From contig DATGGU010000189.1 in assembly GCA_035308365.1 (NCBI GenBank), positions 1 to 30,682 of the forward strand: a DNA stretch of 30,682 nucleotides, given 5' to 3'. A program made the translations under genes and the position numbers. The notes beneath the pieces are model-generated. The model did not search any database, had not been told where the DNA came from, and was given only the letters and a program-made list of their open reading frames with translations. Each line of letters begins with the position of its first letter. Position 1 is the stretch's first letter. Of the stretch, positions 1 to 8,814 are shown one piece after another. This DNA is from PALSA-505 sp035308365. GTDB lineage: Bacteria > Actinomycetota > Actinomycetes > Streptosporangiales > Streptosporangiaceae.

Positions 1-50
1 CGACCTCTGGGTTATGAGCCCAGCGAGCTACCGAACTGCTCCACCCCGCG
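1..50 (-). tRNA. initiator tRNA-fMet (CAU), 3' part cut by window edge
   Basis: Read on the minus strand, the first 50 bases form the 5' part of a tRNA: a CGCGGGG acceptor strand, a D-arm closed by GAGC/GCTC, and an anticodon arm CTGGGCTCATAACCCAG with the CAU anticodon at 16-14. The three consecutive G:C pairs in the anticodon stem and the C at position 1, which cannot pair normally with A72, are hallmarks of the bacterial initiator tRNA. The variable loop, T-arm and 3' acceptor strand lie outside the window. Confidence 0.93.
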
Positions 51-123
51 TCGCGTGTCCCCTTACTTTAGGTCCCTCAGCCGTAATGGGCAAATCGCCA
101 GCTCCTCCCCAGGTCATCGAGGG

Positions 124-1248
124 TCACGCAGCGGCCAGCTCGTCCAGGAAGTCGCCAAGCACCGCAAGCCCGGCCGGGAGACTCATCCTGCCCAGGCCGA
201 TCCTGAAATGGTTGGTGGAAGTCTCGAACATCCCACCTGGGACCAGAAGGACACCATGTTCGGTTACCAGCCGCTCGCAGAAGGTGGCGACAGGCAGGTC
301 CAGGAGCAGTTCGGGGAAGCCGATGCTGCCACCTCGGGGGCGTACCCAGCGGAGGGTGTCAGGCCGGCGCGCCAGGAACTCGTCTACCAGAGCGAGGTTG
401 CGTTTGATGCCGGTCAGCGAACGGCTGATGAGGCGGTCCGCAGCGTGGACAGCGATCAGGGTGAGGATTTCGCTTGGGGCGGCGGCGCAGATGGTGGTGA
501 AGTCTTTGGCCGCGAGCAGGCGCTGGACCAAAGGCGCGTCGCGGCAGGCGATCCAGCCTAGCCTGACGCCCGGCAGGCCGTAGGCCTTGGACATGCCGCC
601 CAGGCTGATTGCGCGAGGATACAAGTCTGCCGCGGATGGCAGGCGGTCTGCGGGGTCGAATTCGAGGCCGCGGTATACCTCGTCGCTGAACAGGAACGCG
701 CCGCAGGAGTCGGCTAGTTCGATGATCCGCCGCTGGTCAGACGGCGAGATGGTCGCACCCGTGGGGTTGTGCGGGAAGTTTACGTAGATGAGTTTGGTGC
801 GAGGGGTCACAGCAGCGGCGAGTTCGTCCAAATCCAGAGTCCAGGCTCGGTCTTCGCGCAGCGGGACCAGGGTGACCTCCGCGCCTATTGTGCGCGGGAC
901 TTCGTAGGACGACTGGTATGCGGGGGTGATGCCTACCATCTGGTCGCCCGGGTTGAGGGTGGCGGCGGCGACGTGGAAGATCGCTTCTTCAGGGGCGCTG
1001 AACACCAGGATGTCGTCAGGAGCGCAGGATGCGAACTGGCCGGCTATCGCTTCGCGGAGGGCGGGGAGGCCAGCCGACTCGGTGTAGCCAAGCCATAGCT
1101 CGTCCCAGCGCCTGCGGTCGTCGTCGCTGGCCAGCGATAGCAAGTCTGCCAGCGGCATCGATTCTGGGTCGCTGCTGCCGAGCAGGATTTTGGCGCTGAA
1201 TTCCCACTCACCGAAGTAGCGTTCCAGCTTGAAGTCGTTGAACCTCAT
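124..1248 (-). CDS. PLP-dependent class I/II aminotransferase
   Basis: This is a fold-type I aminotransferase of about 374 residues, a normal length for the family. Visible motifs are NFPHNPTGA (substrate/cofactor loop), SDEVYRGLEF (Asp and Tyr contacting PLP), SKAYGLPGVRLGW with the Schiff-base lysine near residue 221, and FRIGLGR with the carboxylate-binding arginine near residue 349. I start it at the ATG at 1248, giving MRFNDFKLERYF, because related proteins begin this way. A longer form from 1275 adds nine residues with no better ribosome site. The start lies one base after the stop of the upstream EamA gene, so the two are almost certainly cotranscribed and translationally coupled. Substrate is unknown; the pairing suggests an amino acid or amine that is made and exported. 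Confidence 0.88.
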   Translation of the reverse strand: MRFNDFKLERYFGEWEFSAKILLGSSDPESMPLADLLSLASDDDRRRWDELWLGYTESAGLPALREAIAGQFASCAPDDILVFSAPEEAIFHVAAATLNPGDQMVGITPAYQSSYEVPRTIGAEVTLVPLREDRAWTLDLDELAAAVTPRTKLIYVNFPHNPTGATISPSDQRRIIELADSCGAFLFSDEVYRGLEFDPADRLPSAADLYPRAISLGGMSKAYGLPGVRLGWIACRDAPLVQRLLAAKDFTTICAAAPSEILTLIAVHAADRLISRSLTGIKRNLALVDEFLARRPDTLRWVRPRGGSIGFPELLLDLPVATFCERLVTEHGVLLVPGGMFETSTNHFRIGLGRMSLPAGLAVLGDFLDELAAA

Positions 1249-1249
1249 C

Positions 1250-2164
1250 TCAGCAGGGTAAGCGGGCGGCGGCATCGCGATAGCGGACCACGGCGGAGAC
1301 GCCTGCGATGATCAGGCAGCCGCCGATCAGCATTCCCGTCGTGATTTTCTCGCCCAGCAGGGTCGCGGCCAGGGCGACGGCTATCACCGGGTTGACGTAG
1401 GCGTAGGTGCCTACGATCGCGGTGGGCAGCTCCCGCACGGAGATGACGTAGGCCGACAGGGCCAGGATCGAGCCTGGGCCGATCAGGTAGGCGAGGGCCA
1501 GTGCGGAGCGGGCGGATACGTGGCCAAGGTGAAAGCCGGTCAGCTCGCCGGAAGACGCCGCCACGATGAGCAGCAGTGCGCCACCGGTGAGCATTTGCAT
1601 GGCGGAGGCTACTAGCGGCCTGCTCGGTGCTGGGAGTTTGCGGGAAAGGATCGTTCCCAGGGCCCAGGCGAGGCTTGCTCCCAGGATGATCGCGGTGCCA
1701 CGCCAGGAGCCGCCGGCCGGCCTGGCCAGGAAACCGACTCCGGTGAGGCCGCAGAGCAGACCGGCCAAGGCGGGCAGCCGGATCCGCACCCGGTTCACGG
1801 CGAAATCCAGCACGATGAGCCACAGTGGCACCGTCGCGACCAGTAGCGATGCTAGACCGGCCGGGACGGTGCGTTCAGCGGCGGACACCCCGCCGTTCCC
1901 GGCGCCGAGCATGAGGCCGCCGACGACCGCAGCGGCTAGCCAGTGCACCGCGCGCGGGCGGCCTGCCGAGCGCCCATCGCCGCGAAGGTCCGCGGGGCCA
2001 CTGCGCAACGCAAACGGCAACAGCAGGATGCCGGCGATCAGGTATCTCACACCGGCCATGAGCAGGGGAGGCATACTCTCGACGGCAACGCGGATCGCGA
2101 TGTAAGTGCCGCCCCAGAACACCCAGACGATCAGGAGCGCAGCCCACGGGCCCAGCCTCTTCAC
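1250..2164 (-). CDS. EamA/DMT-family transporter
   Basis: This is an integral membrane protein of about 304 residues with roughly ten hydrophobic helices arranged as two EamA repeats. The first repeat begins WAALLIVWVFWGGTYIAIRVA, the typical EamA opening with a WGG(T/S) motif. The second contains ILGASLAWALGTILSRKLP, a similar pattern. Members of the drug/metabolite transporter superfamily export amino acids, purines or drugs. The GTG at 2164 (VKRLGPWAALL) is my preferred start. A TTG at 2206 would add 14 arginine-rich residues that do not look like a family N-terminus. The stop lies one base before the ATG of the aminotransferase, pointing to one transcript. Substrate cannot be told from sequence. 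Confidence 0.85.
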   Translation of the reverse strand: MKRLGPWAALLIVWVFWGGTYIAIRVAVESMPPLLMAGVRYLIAGILLLPFALRSGPADLRGDGRSAGRPRAVHWLAAAVVGGLMLGAGNGGVSAAERTVPAGLASLLVATVPLWLIVLDFAVNRVRIRLPALAGLLCGLTGVGFLARPAGGSWRGTAIILGASLAWALGTILSRKLPAPSRPLVASAMQMLTGGALLLIVAASSGELTGFHLGHVSARSALALAYLIGPGSILALSAYVISVRELPTAIVGTYAYVNPVIAVALAATLLGEKITTGMLIGGCLIIAGVSAVVRYRDAAARLPC

Positions 2165-2245
2165 AGCACCGTCACCGCACCATGCTGGCTGGCGTCGAGG
2201 CCGCAAGGCTAGTTAAATTCGGACGCCGTGCCGACGGCACCGAGG

Positions 2246-5200
2246 CTAACCAACCTGTGACATCCAGATCGTGTAGTGGATCGGCCAGGTGGTGGTTGGT
2301 GGCCTGGTCAGCTCGTGCGCGTCCTGAGTGGTGGTCAGGTTGAGAATCCGGCGCGGTGATGAGCCGAAGAGGTTCAGCTCCGCAGCGTCAGCGCCGAGAA
2401 GCACGGGACGGCGATGCGCGCTCACGATGCTGGATATCACCGGTTGCAGCGATACGGGCGGTGGGCGGTCCATGGCCGCGACGGGGACGTTGCACATGCC
2501 CCTGATGACCTGTGTGAACTGGCTGGCGACGCGAGGATCGACGATGACGACGGAGGCATCCGGGCCGAGGGTCGTGCAGAGGCTGCGCACGGCATCGATC
2601 TGTCCCGGGCCTACGGGCTGGAGGGCCAGGCGCTTCGAGTTACCGTTGGCGACCGACGACGAAGTGACGCCGATGCCGAACGTGGTCAGGGTGGTGGGCA
2701 GCAGCAGGGCGCCGAGGCAGAAGACCGCTACCGCTGACGAGGCCGCCTTCCCTGCTCCACGCGCTCGTGCCCGGCCGGTCAGCCATGCGGCACCCCATAC
2801 CGCGACCAGGATCAGGCCCGGAATCACGACGGGTACCAGGCGGCGGCTGGCCCAGGGCTGATCGGGGACCGTGCCTGGGCGCCACAGGACGGTGACCGTA
2901 ATCCAGCCGATGATCAGCAATGGAAGGGCCCAGAGCCGCGCCGCGCCGGTTGGATCTTTCCAGGTGAAGAACGATCGAAGCACCCGCTGGGTCAGCAGGG
3001 CGAATCCGAAGACACCGAGCAGCACGGCCGGCAGGCCGATGTACCAGATCACCCAGTAGAGCGTGTCTTCGGCGTAGAGCCTGCGTGGGTCGAGCGGCAG
3101 GCCGGCGACACGCTGGAGGTAGCCGACGTAGGAGATCTCTCCGGGATTGGTGTCGCCACGAACGGTCTGTACGTACGGCCTGACGGCGAAGGCGATCACC
3201 ACGAGCACGGTCAGCGTCGCGATCACCCCGGGGAGCCACCGCAGGGGAGCGATGCCCAGGACACGCTTGGCCAGGCGGCCAAGCTTGGCGTATCGCCAGA
3301 TGAGCGCACAGTCCACTGTGATCACCGCCACGGCGGCGATTGCTATACCGAACGGACGCGTCCAAGACGAGAGCGAATCGAAATACGGCCGGGCAAGCAC
3401 AAGATCGTCGGCGAGACCATATCCCGCACCGGCGACCAGGCCGAGGCCGAACGGGAGCCATTGCGGCTTCCGGCCGGCGAACATGATCCCGACGATGGGG
3501 ACGGCGGGCAGCAGAATGCTCAGACCGTCCACCCGGACCGCGGCGGTGAGGCCCAGGGCGAGCCCGGCGAGCAGGGCCAGTATGGTCGCCTGGCTGGGAC
3601 TGACGAACCAGGATGGCCGCCGCCAGCGCATAATCACGGCACCCACGGCAGGCAGCACCGCCGTGGCCGGTGAGGCCGATGGGGCCGCCGTGGCCGGTAG
3701 AACTGGGGGGGTCGGTGGAACTGGTGGAGCCGATGAGGCTGATGGGGCTGGTAGGGCCGGTGGGGCTGGTAGGGCCGACGATGGCGGGCCGGAACCGGCA
3801 GGGCCAGAGCCCACCGAAGGAAGATCCTCGGTGTCCGGATCGGCGGGGTCACGCTCGAATTCGGCCGGACCAGAATCCGTCGATCCAAGGACAATCAAGT
3901 CAGGATCGCCCGGGTCGCCGCTCGCCGGGTCGAAGGCCGGATCAGAAGCTGAGTACGCACCGGCCAAGTCATCACCAGTCACGCCGGAATCCGCCGTAAT
4001 GAATCCCTCCGAGCCCGCGCTAACCACGCCGGACCCTCCCGAAGAGAGCCCCTCCGAGCCCGCACCGACCACCCCGGAACCCCCCGAAGAGAGCCCCTCC
4101 GAGCCCGCGCTAACCACCCCGGAACCAGCCGGATCAGGGCCCACTGACGTGGAAGCGGCCGCCGCCACGATCCGGGTACCCGGGCTGGAGAGCGAGTCGA
4201 TGAGCAGGCAGAGGCCGCCGAACAGGAGCACCTGGGTGAGCGTCTCACTGAAGGCGGCCCGGCTGGTGTACTGCTCGGGAAGGGCCAGCGCCAGCACGAT
4301 CGCCCCGGCCGGTGCCCACCTGGGGCCGGCCAGCCTGCCGGTGAGACCGCCGAACGCCAGCACCGCGAAGCCGCCGATGACCGGCGGGACGAGCACGGCG
4401 GCGCCGGTGCCACCGGCCCAGAAACCGGCCGCGAGCAGTACCGGCAGCCCGGCCAGGAACTGAGGTACCAGGTTGACGCCATTTTGGAGGAAACCGGCGG
4501 TGGCGAAGGCGAGACCGGGGTGGTGGGCGCCGAAGGCGGTCGCGGACACCGCAATGGTGACCGAGCCATGGTGGGCGATCCAGTACCCGAAGTTCAGGTA
4601 GACGCCTGGGTCGCGGGTCACGATGACCTGGTGTGAGTCCATCACGATCTGCCAGGCCGTGAATCCGGCGGCGACCACAATCGTGCAGAGCGTCGCCCAG
4701 AACGGGGCGCGGTCGCCGGGGCCCGGTTTGGCCTGCGCGGTCTTTGGCCAGCGGCCCGGCACCTGGCGCAGGCCGAAATAGATGAGGGCCAGCGCCACCG
4801 GGATGGAGATCGCGAGCATCGGGGCGAGCGCGAAGCTCCCGCCGAGCAGCAGCGGTATCGCGGGCAGCAGCCAGGCGATCACCAGCAGCGCTGGAAGCAG
4901 AGTGAGGCGGGAGAAGGTACGGCCGGACGCCTTGTCCTGGATACCCGACACCGCGGCCCTGAGCCTGGCCACACGCGCATGGCGGGCCAGCCGCGACGAA
5001 CCCAGCCAGCGCCGGCGTGGCCGCGCCCCAGCCGGGGTAACTCCGCCCTCGCCACCCGCCTCAGCGCCGACCGCACTCGCCACACCAACCCCGGCCGCCG
5101 CGTCTTCCGCGCCACCCTCCGCGCCCGCCCCAGCAGCCCCATCCGCGCCAGCCTCCGTGGCGGCCCCATCCGCGTCAGCCTCCGTGGCGGCACCCTCCGC

Positions 5201-5749
5201 GCCAGCCCCAGTTGCGGCGTCATCCGCGCCGCCCGTGACGCCTGTCTCAGCCGGCCGGCCAGCACTGCCCGAACCCTCTTCATCCCACGACCGGCCGCCC
5301 CCACCACTCATCGGCTCGGCCAGGTTCCAGTCCCCTGGCTGGTCACCCTCGTCCTGTCCAGGGGATCCGGTGGAGCCGCTGTCCAGCGCACCACTCTGCG
5401 AGCCCAGCGTCCAATCGGTGGAACTCTGCCATGGATCAGAGCCGGAGCCGCCGGACGACTCAGCTTCGGCCGGCCCGGCCAGTTCCCAGGGTGGTTTCGC
5501 CTGCCCGGACTCCGGCTCCTGGCCGGCCCCGTTGTCTGGGGTCGTTTCGTCCGTCCTGGCGGCCTCCCCCCCAGGCTGACCAGGACCGGGTGGCCGGAAT
5601 AGGCGTCGCAGTCCAGAACGCACGTACCCCACTCTAAAGGGAACCGCGTGCGCGTTGTGATCGTCGTACGTTCGTGAGCAGTAGCCCGGCAGCTTATACC
5701 AGGCTGTGGCTTCTGCCCACGGCAAAGACTCATCGGACAATTCGTACAT
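2246..5749 (-). CDS. very large polytopic membrane protein with low-complexity insertions, GT-C-like
   Basis: The ORF encodes up to 1167 residues. About residues 45-255 are a hydrophilic Gly/Ser/Glu/Ala-rich tail with degenerate repeats such as ATEAGADGAA. Membrane segments begin near residue 280. A loop with VTRDPGVYLNFGYWIAHHG follows the third or fourth helix; an acidic residue in the first large loop is typical of GT-C lipid-phosphate-sugar transferases, so a membrane glycosyltransferase role is plausible but unproven. A second insertion at about residues 525-710 (Gly/Ser/Asp/Pro-rich, including 15-residue repeats) splits the membrane domain. About eight more helices and a periplasmic-looking C-terminus (DASVVIVDPRVASQFTQVIRG) follow. 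The ATG at 5749 is the longest start. The first about 40 codons have weak GC3 and no good ribosome site, so GTG at 5632 or 5623 is a real alternative. Confidence 0.72.
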   Translation of the reverse strand: MYELSDESLPWAEATAWYKLPGYCSRTYDDHNAHAVPFRVGYVRSGLRRLFRPPGPGQPGGEAARTDETTPDNGAGQEPESGQAKPPWELAGPAEAESSGGSGSDPWQSSTDWTLGSQSGALDSGSTGSPGQDEGDQPGDWNLAEPMSGGGGRSWDEEGSGSAGRPAETGVTGGADDAATGAGAEGAATEADADGAATEAGADGAAGAGAEGGAEDAAAGVGVASAVGAEAGGEGGVTPAGARPRRRWLGSSRLARHARVARLRAAVSGIQDKASGRTFSRLTLLPALLVIAWLLPAIPLLLGGSFALAPMLAISIPVALALIYFGLRQVPGRWPKTAQAKPGPGDRAPFWATLCTIVVAAGFTAWQIVMDSHQVIVTRDPGVYLNFGYWIAHHGSVTIAVSATAFGAHHPGLAFATAGFLQNGVNLVPQFLAGLPVLLAAGFWAGGTGAAVLVPPVIGGFAVLAFGGLTGRLAGPRWAPAGAIVLALALPEQYTSRAAFSETLTQVLLFGGLCLLIDSLSSPGTRIVAAAASTSVGPDPAGSGVVSAGSEGLSSGGSGVVGAGSEGLSSGGSGVVSAGSEGFITADSGVTGDDLAGAYSASDPAFDPASGDPGDPDLIVLGSTDSGPAEFERDPADPDTEDLPSVGSGPAGSGPPSSALPAPPALPAPSASSAPPVPPTPPVLPATAAPSASPATAVLPAVGAVIMRWRRPSWFVSPSQATILALLAGLALGLTAAVRVDGLSILLPAVPIVGIMFAGRKPQWLPFGLGLVAGAGYGLADDLVLARPYFDSLSSWTRPFGIAIAAVAVITVDCALIWRYAKLGRLAKRVLGIAPLRWLPGVIATLTVLVVIAFAVRPYVQTVRGDTNPGEISYVGYLQRVAGLPLDPRRLYAEDTLYWVIWYIGLPAVLLGVFGFALLTQRVLRSFFTWKDPTGAARLWALPLLIIGWITVTVLWRPGTVPDQPWASRRLVPVVIPGLILVAVWGAAWLTGRARARGAGKAASSAVAVFCLGALLLPTTLTTFGIGVTSSSVANGNSKRLALQPVGPGQIDAVRSLCTTLGPDASVVIVDPRVASQFTQVIRGMCNVPVAAMDRPPPVSLQPVISSIVSAHRRPVLLGADAAELNLFGSSPRRILNLTTTQDAHELTRPPTTTWPIHYTIWMSQVG
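4011..4130. repeat. 45-bp tandem repeat inside the large membrane protein gene
   Basis: There are two complete 45-bp units (4011-4055 and 4056-4100) and a third partial one from 4101. They begin GAGCCCGC on the plus strand and differ by a few substitutions. In the minus-strand reading frame each encodes the 15-residue unit GVVSAGSEGLSSGGS, so the frame is preserved and copy number could vary without breaking the protein. Confidence 0.9.
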
Positions 5750-5820
5750 GCGGTAACCTGCACGGAGCCTCTGGCCTGCACGCGGGATGACAGGCCATGA
5801 GGCGGTGGAGAGCTGAGCCT

Positions 5821-7350
5821 ATGAGCCGGTACGACGATCTCGACGACGCGGGGAAACCAGAGAAGCGAGGACGGCGTGGCCAGGGTAGCAAGCGGCAGCG
5901 CCACTCGCGCAAGGCACGGATCATCGGCTGGATCGCGGTAATCGTCACGATCCTGGTAACTGGCACGTCGCTCGCAGCTTACGCAGCGTATCTGAACACG
6001 GTGCACAGCATCGAAACGTTCAGCACGTCCACCACGTTGGGCAACAACCGCCCGCCGTCGTACAACTCTTCAGAAAACATCCTGGTCGTCGGTTCGGACA
6101 GCCGGGCCGGGAGCAACAGGAAGTTCGGCGCCAACGTGCAGGGCCAGCGTTCGGACACGATGCTCATCCTGCACATCCGGCCGAACCACCGCGGCGCCGT
6201 GGTGATCAGCCTGCCCCGGGACAGCGAGGTGCCGGTCCTGCGGTGCGCTGCCGACGGGCTCGGCGATCCCGGCCAGCCGGCCCAGCCGGGCGCGACCGAG
6301 ATGCTGAACGCCACCTTCGCCTATGGCGGCCCGCCCTGCCTGTGGCGGACCGTGGAGCAGGAGACCGGGATCCACATAGACCATTACGTGGGGCTTACCT
6401 TCAGCGGTTTCGAGCAGGTCATCAATGACATCGGTGGCGTGAACGTCTGCCTGCCCGAGGCGATCAAGGATCCGAAGTCCGGGATCAACCTGACCGCAGG
6501 TAAGCATCACGTCGGCGGTCAGCAGGCGCTGGCGTTCTGGCGGGAACGCTACGTCGGCGAGGGCTCTGACCTGCAGCGTATTCAGCGTCAGCAGTTTCTG
6601 ATGGCCGGCCTCATCCAGGAGGTCAAGTCCGGCGGACTGCTCAGCAGCTACAGCAAGATGTACTCGGTGCTGAGGGACACCGCCAAGGCGCTGACCACGG
6701 ACCAGGGACTCTCGGTGACCGACATGGTGTCGCTGGCCGAAGACCTGCGCACGCTGACCACGAAGTCGGTTCAGTTCGTCACCGTGCCCAACGGCGCCGA
6801 CCCCACCGACCCGAATCGCGTGGTCTGGCAGCAGCCCCAGGCCGACCAGCTGTTCTACTCGATCGCGCACGACACCAAGCTGCCCAAGACGCCGAAGTCC
6901 GGCACGCCTGCGCAGACGACCAGCCCGGGCCACGTCCAGGTCGACGTGGAGAACGGAAGCGGCCAGCAGGGCGTGGCCGGGCAGGCCGCCAGCGAGCTGA
7001 CCAGCCGTGGCTTCAAGGTCACCGGCACCGGCAACGCACCGAACTTCAACTACACCAGCAACGTCATCGAGTACGCCACGCCGTCCGACATGGCGGCGGT
7101 GAACACGCTCAAGGCCCAGCTCACCGGGGCACAGGTACAGCTTGACCGAAACCTCACGCCGGGCACCGTCTACCTGATCCTCGGGTCGAGCTTCAACGGC
7201 CTCAACGGCTCGTCATCGGGCGGGTCCCACCGCAACTCGCCGTCCACGCAGAACCTCAGCCAGACCTACGGCGGAATCAACGCAAGCACCAACATCTGCA
7301 AGGACTCCAGCGCCTTCGCCGGCCCGGACAACCCAGCCAACGGCACCTGA
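5821..7350 (+). CDS. LytR-CpsA-Psr (LCP) family protein with C-terminal LytR_C domain
   Basis: LCP proteins attach undecaprenyl-linked glycopolymers to peptidoglycan on the outer face of the membrane. The 509-residue product has a basic cytoplasmic N-terminus, one membrane anchor at about residues 33-57, and an LCP domain from about residue 85. Family motifs are NILVVGSDSRAG, QRSDTMLILHI and VVISLPRDSEV, carrying the conserved Asp and Arg residues that bind the polyprenyl pyrophosphate. A LytR_C domain follows at about residues 370-457 (VDVENGSGQQGVAGQAASEL), then a Ser/Asn-rich tail. I chose the ATG at 5821, preceded by GGTGGAG about ten bases upstream, over an in-frame ATG at 5797. The gene is divergent from the large membrane protein and convergent with the GT87-like gene, 18 bp away. 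Confidence 0.9.
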   Translation: MSRYDDLDDAGKPEKRGRRGQGSKRQRHSRKARIIGWIAVIVTILVTGTSLAAYAAYLNTVHSIETFSTSTTLGNNRPPSYNSSENILVVGSDSRAGSNRKFGANVQGQRSDTMLILHIRPNHRGAVVISLPRDSEVPVLRCAADGLGDPGQPAQPGATEMLNATFAYGGPPCLWRTVEQETGIHIDHYVGLTFSGFEQVINDIGGVNVCLPEAIKDPKSGINLTAGKHHVGGQQALAFWRERYVGEGSDLQRIQRQQFLMAGLIQEVKSGGLLSSYSKMYSVLRDTAKALTTDQGLSVTDMVSLAEDLRTLTTKSVQFVTVPNGADPTDPNRVVWQQPQADQLFYSIAHDTKLPKTPKSGTPAQTTSPGHVQVDVENGSGQQGVAGQAASELTSRGFKVTGTGNAPNFNYTSNVIEYATPSDMAAVNTLKAQLTGAQVQLDRNLTPGTVYLILGSSFNGLNGSSSGGSHRNSPSTQNLSQTYGGINASTNICKDSSAFAGPDNPANGT

Positions 7351-7368
7351 GCCGGCCGGACCAGAAAG

Positions 7369-8685
7369 CTAGGTACTGGCCGCCGCCGTCGGCCGCGCCG
7401 GTTCCGCGGCGACGCGATGCCGGCCGGCCAGGGCAATGAGCATCCAGGCCACCAGTCCGGCCGGGTAGATGTAATAGCCGAACCTGGTCGCCGGGGCCAG
7501 CGTGAACATGAGCACCAGGCCCAGGAAGAGCCGCCAGGTCGCGGCCGGAACATCCTTGGGCGCCGCCACCAGCAGCGACACCGCGATACCGAGCCCGGCC
7601 AGGGCAAGCAGCGCGACCGCGGCCAGGTGACCGAGGTGCCCGGTCTCGGCCAGCAGGTGCCCGGGCAGTGGGCTGGCCGCCGGGGATGTGCTCTTGGTCA
7701 GCCCGAGCGGGAACGAGATCGTGTTCTCGGTCAGTGCGCTGGGCCACAGCACAGCCACCGGGCCGATCAGCACCGCGCACGCGGCCAGCGCGGTGGCGGT
7801 GAACTGAAGGGTGGCCCGCTTTCCGTCCCGCACCGCGAGCAGCGCGATGCCGATGACCAGCGCCGGCCACGCGGTCGCCTTCATGGACGCGTCGATGCCG
7901 AACACGAGCCCGGCGAGCACCGGGTGCGACCCGGACCCCGCCACCGGCCCGGACCCCGCCACCGGCCCGGACCCCGCCACCTGCCCCGGTCTCCCCCACA
8001 ACAGCGCCAAGCCCAGGCACATCAGCGCCAGGACCGGGATGTCCGTGCCGCCGACGGCGAGCTCGAACGCGATCACCGGGCTGGCCGTGACGAATGCCGT
8101 CCACCTGAGCCAGTCCCTGGCCCCGGCGACCTTGAGCGCCAGGGCGAAGGCGAGCACGAACACGACGCCGAACCAGATCCGCGGATCGGTCAGCACGTCC
8201 GCCCGCAGCAGCACGCGCGGCAGCCCGAACAGGGTCATCACCGGCAGGTATGGATCGTAGGCATAGGGGTGGTGGGCGGCGGCCAGCGCGGCGGTGCTCT
8301 GGTACGGGCTGCCGTGATGGATCATCAACTGGGCAGACCGGGTGATCACGCTCACCTCGGGCTGCTGCTTGCCCTGGGCGGCCAGCCAGCCGAGCGGGAC
8401 GAGCAGGGTGCCGGCCAGGCCGAGCCCGAGCGCCAGGTCGGTCCCCCGCGCCTTCCACACAACCACGGCGATGGCCGCGAGCAGGTACCCGCACGCGGCG
8501 GCCGTCCCCCACAGCCGGTGCAGGTCGTTCTTCGTGAACAGGGCGACTCCACCGGCGTAGAGCGCGCACGCGGCAAAGGCCGCAACCACCCAGCGACGCC
8601 GTATCGTCGTGAGCGACTTCCATTCGGGTCCCAGAGCGGGCTTATGGTTCCCCCATGCCCCGGGCCTAAGCGTGCGGATCGACAT
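7369..8685 (-). CDS. polytopic membrane protein, GT87-like (DUF2029)
   Basis: The product is 438 residues with about ten to twelve hydrophobic segments. A periplasmic-type loop reads HHGSPYQSTAALAAAHHPYAYDPY, resembling the SPYQ/Y-DPY region of GT87 polyprenol-phosphate-mannose-dependent mannosyltransferases (PimE-like). The assignment is tentative because no catalytic residue can be proved here. The ATG at 8685 (MSIRTLRPG) is preceded by GGAAGGGCCGGC, a good ribosome site; a start at 8793 would add 36 residues with no membrane or domain character. An 18-bp repeat encodes a VAGSGP linker in the middle of the protein. It is convergent with the LCP gene, which fits a role in envelope glycan assembly. 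Confidence 0.7.
   Translation of the reverse strand: MSIRTLRPGAWGNHKPALGPEWKSLTTIRRRWVVAAFAACALYAGGVALFTKNDLHRLWGTAAACGYLLAAIAVVVWKARGTDLALGLGLAGTLLVPLGWLAAQGKQQPEVSVITRSAQLMIHHGSPYQSTAALAAAHHPYAYDPYLPVMTLFGLPRVLLRADVLTDPRIWFGVVFVLAFALALKVAGARDWLRWTAFVTASPVIAFELAVGGTDIPVLALMCLGLALLWGRPGQVAGSGPVAGSGPVAGSGSHPVLAGLVFGIDASMKATAWPALVIGIALLAVRDGKRATLQFTATALAACAVLIGPVAVLWPSALTENTISFPLGLTKSTSPAASPLPGHLLAETGHLGHLAAVALLALAGLGIAVSLLVAAPKDVPAATWRLFLGLVLMFTLAPATRFGYYIYPAGLVAWMLIALAGRHRVAAEPARPTAAAST
7931..7981. repeat. 18-bp in-frame tandem repeat
   Basis: Nearly three copies of an 18-bp unit starting CCGGACCCCGCCACCGGC lie at 7931-7948, 7949-7966 and 7967-7981. They encode VAGSGP repeats on the minus strand, between membrane segments of the GT87-like protein. 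The length is a multiple of three, so the frame is maintained. Confidence 0.88.
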
Positions 8686-8814
8686 GCCGGCCCTTCCACG
8701 GAAACCGATCCTAGCCAGTGGGACAAGCGATGAGCCTTGGGGATTTTCCCCATATCTCCCTGGTACCCCAGGTATCAAGCGAAGCACCCGCACCGCCGGC
8801 GCCGGCCGGCGGGA

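Noticed and set aside
2328..4463. Long plus-strand ORFs opposite the large membrane protein, including a 438-codon one
   Set aside because: They mirror the GC-rich minus-strand gene; products are Arg/Pro/Thr-rich and lack motifs, while the minus frame shows membrane helices.
7417..8733. 438-codon plus-strand ORF opposite the GT87-like gene
   Set aside because: The product is Arg/Gly/Gln/His-rich without domains; it is the antisense of a clear membrane protein.
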